Assembly: GCA_020427395.1 (NCBI GenBank)
Contig: JAGQON010000005.1
Coordinates: 1 to 64,000, forward strand
Source of the DNA: Phycisphaerales bacterium
GTDB taxonomy: Bacteria; Planctomycetota; Phycisphaerae; Phycisphaerales; UBA1924
Length of the DNA stretch: 64,000 bases
Reading direction: 5' to 3'
Shown here: one piece after another, positions 58,126-64,000 of the stretch
Layout of the letters: each line of letters opens with the position of its first letter
Position numbering within the stretch: the stretch's first letter is position 1
The notes under the pieces: generated by a model
Databases searched by the model: none
What the model saw: only the letters and a program-made list of their open reading frames with translations
Told to the model about the DNA's origin: nothing
Translations under genes and position numbers: made by a program

Positions 58126-59424
58126 GTGCCGATCCACCCGCTGCCTCAGTTCGAAGAAGACCTGGCCACCTATCTCGAGGAGAAGGCGGACCGGGAGGCG
58201 TACGAGCGTCTCAACGCGCCCACGAGCATCGTGGTGCGTTTCGGGTACATGCGCATGGTCGGCGAGTTCCCTTACAAGGGCGACGCCAAGCCCGGGTGCG
58301 GCTCCAAGCTCGTGGTCCGCACGCACCGGGGCACCGAGATCGGCGAGATGCTCACGAGCACCTGCCCCAACTCGGGCTGTTCCAAGAGCGTCAGCCGCAA
58401 GGAGATGCTCGAGTACATCGAGAACAGCGGGGGTCGTCAGTACCCGTTCCATGACAAGGGGCGTGTGCTGCGGATCGCGACCGTGGAGGACCTGCAGGAG
58501 CAGGAGCGCCTGGAGCAGCGGAAGAACGAGCTGCGTCTGGTCGCCAAACGGCAGGTTGAGCGGGCGGGGCTCCCGATGCAGATCATTGAGGCCGAGCCGC
58601 TCCTGGGCGGCGAGCGGATCGTGGTCTACTTCGGGGCCGAGGACCGCATCGACTTCCGCGACCTCGTTCAGGATCTGCAGACAGAGATCGGCTGCAAGGT
58701 TGAGCTGCGCCAAGTCGGTGCACGCGACGAGGCACGGATCACGGCCGACTACGAGCGATGCGGGCAGTACTGCTGCTGCAAGAACTTCCTCAAGGTGCTC
58801 AAGCCCGTGAGCATGAAGAGTGCCAAGGTGCAGAAGGCGACGCTGGATCCGCTGAAGATCTCTGGCCGCTGCGGGCGTCTGATGTGCTGCCTTCGCTACG
58901 AGGACGAGACCTACGAGGAGCTGCGCAAAAACCTGCCGCACCGCAAGAGCCGGGTGGGCACGCCCGACGGCGATGGCGTGGTGCTGAGCACGCAGATCCT
59001 CACGCAGCTGGCGCTGATCAAGCTCGACGACGGGACCGAGGCCGCGTACCCGATTGAGGATCTCACCAAGCCCGAGCACAAGACCGCGCCCGAGCGCCCC
59101 GAGCGCCGGGCGGACAAGCCCGTTCGCGAGCGTCCCCGTCGAGCCCCCCGCGAGGAGCAGGCGGGCGAGCCGAGCAAAGGCGACGAGGTCGGCGAGGATC
59201 AGGGCGCCACAAAGAAGAAGCGCCGACGCCGGCGGAAGCGCAAGCCCAGCGAGGGCGGCGGGGAGGCATCGGGCAGCCCCCAGAACGCCGAGAACACGCC
59301 CTCGTCCGCCGATGCGGGTGGGGGTGATGGCGGCGGTCAGCCGAAGAAGAAAAAGCGGCGCCGACGGAGACGACGCGAGGGCGGCGACGCCAGCGGCAGC
59401 GGCGGCTCAACCGACGCTTCGTGA
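58126..59424 (+). CDS. PSP1-domain protein (RicT/YaaT type)
   Basis: The 432-residue protein has the PSP1 C-terminal domain found in RicT/YaaT, which in Bacillus works with an Fe-S complex in RNA processing. Cysteine groups 'GCGSKLV', 'CPNSGCSKSV' and 'CGQYCCCKNFLKVL', 'CGRLMCCLRYEDET' fit metal or cluster binding. The core is 'EAEPLLGGERIVVYFGAEDR' and 'GCKVELRQVGARDEARITAD'. The last 130 residues are a disordered, Lys/Arg-rich tail with poly-basic runs, likely RNA-binding. The GTG at 58126 is used; no ribosome site is clear. It precedes signal peptidase by 56 bp. Confidence 0.85.
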   Translation: MPIHPLPQFEEDLATYLEEKADREAYERLNAPTSIVVRFGYMRMVGEFPYKGDAKPGCGSKLVVRTHRGTEIGEMLTSTCPNSGCSKSVSRKEMLEYIENSGGRQYPFHDKGRVLRIATVEDLQEQERLEQRKNELRLVAKRQVERAGLPMQIIEAEPLLGGERIVVYFGAEDRIDFRDLVQDLQTEIGCKVELRQVGARDEARITADYERCGQYCCCKNFLKVLKPVSMKSAKVQKATLDPLKISGRCGRLMCCLRYEDETYEELRKNLPHRKSRVGTPDGDGVVLSTQILTQLALIKLDDGTEAAYPIEDLTKPEHKTAPERPERRADKPVRERPRRAPREEQAGEPSKGDEVGEDQGATKKKRRRRRKRKPSEGGGEASGSPQNAENTPSSADAGGGDGGGQPKKKKRRRRRRREGGDASGSGGSTDAS

Positions 59425-59480
59425 CAGATCGGTTCCGCGGAGAACAACAGCGGGAACCTCGGCGGGCGAAGGACACACGC

Positions 59481-61124
59481 ATGGCAGCAGACGCACAACA
59501 GTCGGGCAAGCCCAAGGCGGGCGCGATCGGGATCAAGGAGACGCTGACGAGTCTCATCATCGCGTTCATGCTCGCGTTTTTGTTCCGCGGGTTTGTGATC
59601 GAGGGCTTCCTGATCCCGACGGGCTCGATGGCACCGACGCTGCTGGGCAAGCACCTGCGGATGCAGAGCGAGCAGAGCGGCTACAACTGGAGTGTCGGGC
59701 CTTGGAACTACATCCAGGGCACGCAGACACCCGAGCGTATGCAGAACGGGATCGAGGCACAGGACCCCATGTCGGGCATCCCGGTGATCGCGTCCAACAA
59801 GCGTACCGCCGCGGGCGATCGCGTCTTTGTGCTCAAGTATCTGCCGCTGCTGCAGGAGCCGCACCGCTGGGACGTGGTGGTCTTCAAGAACCCCGGTCAG
59901 CATGTGAACTACATCAAGCGACTTGTCGGGCTGCCCGGCGAGCAGGTGGTCTTTGTCGACGGCGATGTTTTCACACGCCCCTTCATCGAGAACCAGACGG
60001 CCCGCTCGGGCTGGGAGAGCTGGACGACCGACGGCTGGCAGGTACAGCGCAAGCCCGAGCGCGTGCAGCGCGAGATGCTCCAGGATGTGTTCGATTCGAG
60101 CTTTGCGCCCAAGGATAACCTGGAGTACACCTCGCCCTACAGCGGCAGCACCCCGGGATGGGAGGGTGTGCTGGGCTCGCGGATCTATCGCTACAGCGGC
60201 AGCGGCTCGACGGCGCTGGTGTGGAACGACACCCGCCCGATCACGGATTTCAACGCGTACAACCAGACGCACAAGACGATCAACATGTTCATGACGAAGG
60301 ACGCGAACTCGCGCTTCCGTCCGTTCCCCAGCTCGGACTTGTCGCTGTCGCTGGACATCCGCCACGATGGTGATGCCGGCGTGGTGTCGCCGACGATCGA
60401 TGCGCGAGGGATGAGCTTCCGGGCACGGGTTGATCTGGGTGCGGGCACCGCGAGCGTGCAGATGCGTGACGCGTCTTCGTCGGACACGCCATGGATCGAG
60501 CTCGACCAGGGTTCGTTCGGTGCTGTTGCGGCTGGCGAGTGGGCACGGGTTGAGTTCTGGCACATCGATCAGGCGCTCTGGCTCTTCATCGACGGCGTGC
60601 GTGTGTGCGGCGGCATGACCGAGGGCGCGTACGAGCTGTCCCCGTCGCAGCGCGCGGTCGCGGCCACCGGGCTGGGCTGGGACGAGCTGGAGAACTACCC
60701 CGGCGCGGGCGACGGTCGCGACGGGATGGGTGTGTTCGCCGACACCACGATCTACCGCACACCCAAGGTCCGGTGGGACTTTGAGGGCTCGGCGTTCACG
60801 CTCAGCCATGTGCGTGTGCAGCGCGACATCTCGTACCACATCAACCAGACGCGGGTCACGCGCGGCGCGCACCCCAACTACTTCGCGACGCTCAACGACG
60901 AGCAGTACTTCATGTGCGGCGACAACTCGGCCAACTCCGAGGACTCGCGCCTGTGGCGTGACAACGACATCTACGCGTGGGTCCGCACGGAGATCGACGA
61001 CACGCCCGGCGTGGTCAACCGTGACCTGATCGTGGGCAAGGCCTTCGTGGTGTACTTCCCCGCACCCCTCGACAACGGCCCGATCCTCGCGCCGGACTTC
61101 GGACGCCTGCGCTGGATCTGGTGA
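59481..61124 (+). CDS. lepB: Signal peptidase I with a large inserted domain
   Basis: The 547-residue membrane serine protease removes signal peptides. The N-terminal helix is 'LTSLIIAFMLAFLFRGFVIE'. The catalytic Ser49 is in 'FLIPTGSMAPTLLG' and the Lys (about 146) is in 'NYIKRLVGLPGEQVVFVDGD'. The last family motif 'YFMCGDNSANSEDSRLW' is not until about residue 480. Usually these boxes are about 100 residues apart; here more than 300 residues lie between. That insert (about 285-420) reads like a concanavalin A / laminin-G sandwich ('RVEFWHIDQALWLFIDGVRV'). The ATG at 59481 has GAAGG; a GTG at 59421 overlapping the previous stop is less likely. Confidence 0.92.
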   Translation: MAADAQQSGKPKAGAIGIKETLTSLIIAFMLAFLFRGFVIEGFLIPTGSMAPTLLGKHLRMQSEQSGYNWSVGPWNYIQGTQTPERMQNGIEAQDPMSGIPVIASNKRTAAGDRVFVLKYLPLLQEPHRWDVVVFKNPGQHVNYIKRLVGLPGEQVVFVDGDVFTRPFIENQTARSGWESWTTDGWQVQRKPERVQREMLQDVFDSSFAPKDNLEYTSPYSGSTPGWEGVLGSRIYRYSGSGSTALVWNDTRPITDFNAYNQTHKTINMFMTKDANSRFRPFPSSDLSLSLDIRHDGDAGVVSPTIDARGMSFRARVDLGAGTASVQMRDASSSDTPWIELDQGSFGAVAAGEWARVEFWHIDQALWLFIDGVRVCGGMTEGAYELSPSQRAVAATGLGWDELENYPGAGDGRDGMGVFADTTIYRTPKVRWDFEGSAFTLSHVRVQRDISYHINQTRVTRGAHPNYFATLNDEQYFMCGDNSANSEDSRLWRDNDIYAWVRTEIDDTPGVVNRDLIVGKAFVVYFPAPLDNGPILAPDFGRLRWIW

Positions 61125-61172
61125 GTTGTTACGACACTCCCTCGCCTCGTCAGGATGCCAAAGACCAAATCT

Positions 61173-61287
61173 GGGTGCCCGTACTCGCCGTCTTCGGCGC
61201 AGTGCGGAAGTCGCTTGCTTCCGTCGATCCGATGAGTAGAAGAGCACACGCCCGCACTGCGCGGCTGCGCCGCGAGTACGGGCACCC
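61173..61287. repeat. Palindromic intergenic element, family 2, copy F
   Basis: This 115-bp element has the same arms as copy E (GGGTGCCCGTACTCGCCGTC at the left and the matching right arm) and, with one more base pair on each side (CT/AG), slightly longer symmetry. Its central 45 bp are unrelated to copy E. It lies between lepB and the pepA terminator. Confidence 0.9.
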
Positions 61288-61306
61288 AGCAGCTGGGAAG
61301 AAACGA

Positions 61307-61340
61307 ATGAAAAGCCGCACGCGATGATCGCGTGCGGCTT
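61307..61340 (-). terminator. Rho-independent terminator of pepA
   Basis: On the minus strand AAGCCGCACGCGA and TCGCGTGCGGCTT pair around 3 nt and are followed by TTCATTCG. It lies 25 bp after the stop codon of pepA. Confidence 0.8.
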
Positions 61341-61364
61341 GTGTGCTGATGGGTATGGGCTGGC

Positions 61365-62858
61365 TTAGCTGCGTTCGACGAGCTCGGCCAGCAGGCGGGC
61401 GCCAAAGCCGGTGGGGCCGGCGATCATGCAGGCGCTGTCCTTTTCGCTGGCGTGGGTGCCGGCGATGTCGATGTGTGCCCAGCGGACCCCCTCCTCGACG
61501 AAGTGCGCCAGGAAGGCGGCACCCTGGATGGGGTGCGCCTCGCGGACGGGTGCCGAGTTGACGATGTCGGCCACGGGGGATCGCATCATCGCGTTGTACT
61601 TGGGATCGTGTGGCATGCGCCAGACGCGCTCGCCGGTGGTTTCGCCGGCGGATTCGATTTTGGCCCGCAGCTCGTCGTCGTCGCACCACATGCCGGCGAA
61701 GACGCTGCCCAGCGCGGTGACGATGCCGCCGGTGAGGGTGGCCGAGTCCACGATGAACTCGGGGTTCTCCTTGTCGCACGCCCAGCAGAGCCCGTCGGCG
61801 AGGACCAGGCGTCCCTCGGCGTCGGTGTTGGTGATCTCAACGGTGACACCGTTGCGGAACTCGATGACATCGTCGGGGCGGTAGGCCTCGTCGCTGATGG
61901 AGTTCTCGGCGCTGACGAGCAGGGCGACGACGGGGCGGTTGGGCTTGATGACATTGGCGATGATGTGCATCGCGCCGAAGACGCCGCAGCCGCCGTCCTT
62001 GTCGCGCTTCATGCCGCGCATGCCGCCGCCGACCTTGATGGAGAGCCCGCCGCTGTCGTAGCTCATGGTCTTGCCGATGAGGACGATGGGCTTCTTGGAC
62101 TTGCCGCGTGCCGGTGTGTAGGCGATGCGGATCATGCAGGGCTTGTTCTCGGATGCCTTGCCGACATTGATGTGCCCGACGAGCTTCTCGTCCTCGAGCT
62201 TTTTGCCTGCGAAGACGCTGACGCTGAGGTTGCTGCTCTTGCGGGCCATCTTCTTGGCCTCGTTGGCGATCCACATCGGTGTGGCGATGTTTGGCGGCGT
62301 CTGCGAGAGGGTGCGAGCGATGTTGGCACCCTCGGCGAAGCCGAGCCCGCGCTTGAAGCCGTCGTCGAAGGACTTGCAGCAGCCGTGCATGCTGAGCTTG
62401 AGCTTTGGCGTGAGCGTGGTCTTGGTGCCGCGCAGGTCGTCGTAGCGCCATGAGAGGAGCCCGAGCCCCTCGCCGACCATGGCACCGGCCTCGAAGGCGT
62501 CGACTTTCTCGCCCTTGCGGAGCTTGCTCAGCGCCGCGCAGAGCTGCATCTCCACGCTCTCGGCGCGGGCGCTGGAGAGCGCACGCCCGAGGTAGCCCGC
62601 GGCGTCACGCAGGTTGCCGAGTCCAAAGCTGTCGCGGGTGCCCAGCCCCACCAGTAGGGCACGCTCGTAGCCGTTGCTGTCGTGAACCTGGACGACGTTG
62701 CCCAGCTCGCCCGTGGCGTCGGCGCGTTTGGCGGCCATGGCGATCGAGCCGTCGGCGTCGAGGGCCTTGGTCTCGGCGCTGAGGCCCTCGCCCTTGAAGT
62801 AGGCGACCGCGAGCACGCCCGCCTTGCCCCGTGTGGCGACCTTGATGCTTTCGAACAT
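61365..62858 (-). CDS. pepA: Leucyl aminopeptidase (M17)
   Basis: The 497-residue two-zinc hexameric enzyme removes N-terminal residues in the cytoplasm. The active-site motifs are all present: the metal-binding Lys and Asp in 'GKTMSYDSGGLSIKVGGG', Asp in 'MKRDKDGGCGVFG', and the signature 'NTDAEGRLVLADGLCWA'. The N-terminal domain (about 1-160) has the usual macro-like fold ('RALLVGLGTRDSFGLGNLRD'). The start at 62858 follows GGAGAAT and precedes the first conserved strand; the reading back to 62963 is not homologous. Confidence 0.93.
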   Translation of the reverse strand: MFESIKVATRGKAGVLAVAYFKGEGLSAETKALDADGSIAMAAKRADATGELGNVVQVHDSNGYERALLVGLGTRDSFGLGNLRDAAGYLGRALSSARAESVEMQLCAALSKLRKGEKVDAFEAGAMVGEGLGLLSWRYDDLRGTKTTLTPKLKLSMHGCCKSFDDGFKRGLGFAEGANIARTLSQTPPNIATPMWIANEAKKMARKSSNLSVSVFAGKKLEDEKLVGHINVGKASENKPCMIRIAYTPARGKSKKPIVLIGKTMSYDSGGLSIKVGGGMRGMKRDKDGGCGVFGAMHIIANVIKPNRPVVALLVSAENSISDEAYRPDDVIEFRNGVTVEITNTDAEGRLVLADGLCWACDKENPEFIVDSATLTGGIVTALGSVFAGMWCDDDELRAKIESAGETTGERVWRMPHDPKYNAMMRSPVADIVNSAPVREAHPIQGAAFLAHFVEEGVRWAHIDIAGTHASEKDSACMIAGPTGFGARLLAELVERS

Positions 62859-62969
62859 GGATTCTCCGATCGTTGATGAACACGCGCGGCCCAGAGCGGG
62901 CGGCGGATGACTGTTCAGGGTTTTCTGCGTATATGACCGGTGACTGGTGCCGGTTGCACGCAAGGGAGG

Positions 62970-64000
62970 TTATCTGCGTGCCGCGCGGCTTTCAATCAGG
63001 GCCTTGACCTCGCCGGCGATATAGAAGCTGCCGGTCACCAGGATCAGGTCCTGGGCCCGGTTGCACACGCTCGCCGCGAGGTTAATCGCTTCGCGGACGC
63101 TGGGCGCGGCGTCGCTCATGCCCAGCTCGGTATTCATCGCGCGGGAACGGAGCTCCTGGGGGTCCACGGCCCGCGGGTTTCCCGCGGCCTTGGTGAAGAT
63201 CACCTTGTCAGCGCCGCTTGCCAGCGCCGCGAGCATGCCGTCGATGTCCTTGTCGCCGGCGCAGCCGAAGATCACGAAGAGCGATTCGTAATCGAGGTTC
63301 GCGGCCACGGCCTGGAGCACGCTGCGAACGCTCTCGGGCGTGTGCGCCCCGTCGATGTAGATGCGTGGCTCCTCCATCACGCATTCGAGGCGGGCCCGCT
63401 GGTCGATCTGCGACAGCCCCGCGAGCACGCCTCGCTCGGGCAGGTCGTAGCCCAGCTCGCGCAGCTTGATGATGGTTGCGAGGACCAGCGCGCAGTTGGG
63501 CGCCTGGTGCATGCCCATGAGCGGCACGGTCACATGCTCGAATCCGTTTGACTCGTCGCCGACGCAGATGAGGCCGGTGGGGCGCGAGCGGATGCCGGAC
63601 TGGAAACGCTCGGTGTAGAGGATTTCGTCACCGATGACGCTGAGTACCGCGTCGACCTCGGCGGCCTTTTCGCGGTAGACGCGGAGAACGGCCTCGTCCT
63701 GAGGCACGCTGATGGCGTAGCAGCCGGGCTTGATGATGCCGGCCTTCTCGGTGGCGATCTGCTCGAGCGTGCTGCCGAGGATGAGGGTGTGCTCGAGCTG
63801 GATGTGCGTGAGCCCGACGATTCGGGGCTTGACGATGTTGGTGCAGTCGAGGCGCCCACCCAGCCCGGTCTCGAGGACAACGATGTCGACCGCGTCCTGG
63901 GCGAAGACCAGCAGGGCCATCGCGGTGAGGAGTTCGAAGTAGGTCGCTCGCCCGTGCTCTTTCTCGATCGCGCCCGCGGCCACGCGGCACCTGCTCAGCG
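62970..64000 (-). CDS. folC: Folylpolyglutamate/dihydrofolate synthase, C-terminal part
   Basis: The gene is cut by the right edge; 343 residues are visible and the frame is open upstream. It is a Mur-ligase-like enzyme that adds glutamate to folate. 'GRATYFELLTAMALLVFAQD', 'VVLETGLGGRLDCTNIVKPR' and 'LGSTLEQIATEKAGIIKPG' are typical of FolC. The C-terminal domain has 'RPRIYIDGAHTPESV'-type wording ('EEPRIYIDGAHTPESVRSVL') and 'ILVTGSFYIAGEVKALIESR'. The N-terminal P-loop part is outside the window. It lies 111 bp upstream of pepA on the same strand. Confidence 0.9.
   Translation of the reverse strand, partial: LSRCRVAAGAIEKEHGRATYFELLTAMALLVFAQDAVDIVVLETGLGGRLDCTNIVKPRIVGLTHIQLEHTLILGSTLEQIATEKAGIIKPGCYAISVPQDEAVLRVYREKAAEVDAVLSVIGDEILYTERFQSGIRSRPTGLICVGDESNGFEHVTVPLMGMHQAPNCALVLATIIKLRELGYDLPERGVLAGLSQIDQRARLECVMEEPRIYIDGAHTPESVRSVLQAVAANLDYESLFVIFGCAGDKDIDGMLAALASGADKVIFTKAAGNPRAVDPQELRSRAMNTELGMSDAAPSVREAINLAASVCNRAQDLILVTGSFYIAGEVKALIESRAARR

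Noticed and set aside
59337..61247. 636-codon minus-strand frame opposite the signal peptidase gene
   Set aside because: The plus strand has all SPase I catalytic boxes. The reverse frame has an Arg/Asp/Val-rich composition typical of antisense readings.

Overview
This 64-kb window is a contiguous stretch of GC-rich bacterial chromosome. It is densely packed with single genes and short operons and has no rRNA, tRNA, CRISPR array, prophage or transposase gene that I can see. The content points to a planctomycete of the class Phycisphaerae. The clues are secreted proteins ending in paired dockerin-like repeats (FFDVSAFLAAFNAG type), a protein ending in a PEP-CTERM-like sorting tail, a type IV prepilin-like protein with the FTLIELL start, and several small membrane proteins with a CPECG zinc ribbon. 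Housekeeping genes (hisS, truA, nuoG, clpB, lepB, parB, folC) look like one consistent genome. The assignment is by inference; no marker RNA is present.

Layout. 1-4 kb: a cut-off gene, a GT2 glycosyltransferase, a BshC-like protein and a BtuF/FecB-type binding lipoprotein in a tightly overlapped run. 4-5 kb: a Fur-box-controlled heme oxygenase. 5-12 kb: a secreted zinc carboxypeptidase, a GCS2-CBS ligase with an AspA/AstE-type deacylase, and a GT4 glycosyltransferase. 12-15 kb: GNAT, zinc-ribbon membrane proteins, truA. 15-20 kb: an Arg/Gln-rich secreted protein, an unknown anchored protein, nuoG and a TPR protein. 20-27 kb: hisS, a DUF559 nuclease-like gene framed by twin palindromic elements, a large secreted protein, trpE. 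27-37 kb: dockerin protein, HU, serA-like, comEC, prepilin-like protein, flagellin. 37-43 kb: dciA-like gene, an ABC ATPase, a histidine kinase, a Nudix gene, parB with two parS-like sites, and an HTH protein. 43-49 kb: clpB, nhaA, a PEP-CTERM protein. 49-52 kb: rnpA-yidD-tetR-cysteine desulfurase. 52-56 kb: mlaF-like, MCE and lipase genes. 56-64 kb: HYExAFE nuclease-like protein, PSP1 protein, signal peptidase I with a large inserted domain, pepA, folC (cut off).

Three features run across the window. First, many genes or operons with no Shine-Dalgarno sequence have a TANNNT box 5-8 nt before the start codon, which suggests widespread leaderless transcription. Second, two families of short palindromic elements (three copies each) lie between genes; two copies of one family exactly frame the DUF559 gene. 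Third, three long gene-free stretches hold strongly paired sequence ending in T-runs that look like undescribed structured RNAs: upstream of clpB, upstream of rnpA, and downstream of the flagellin gene.
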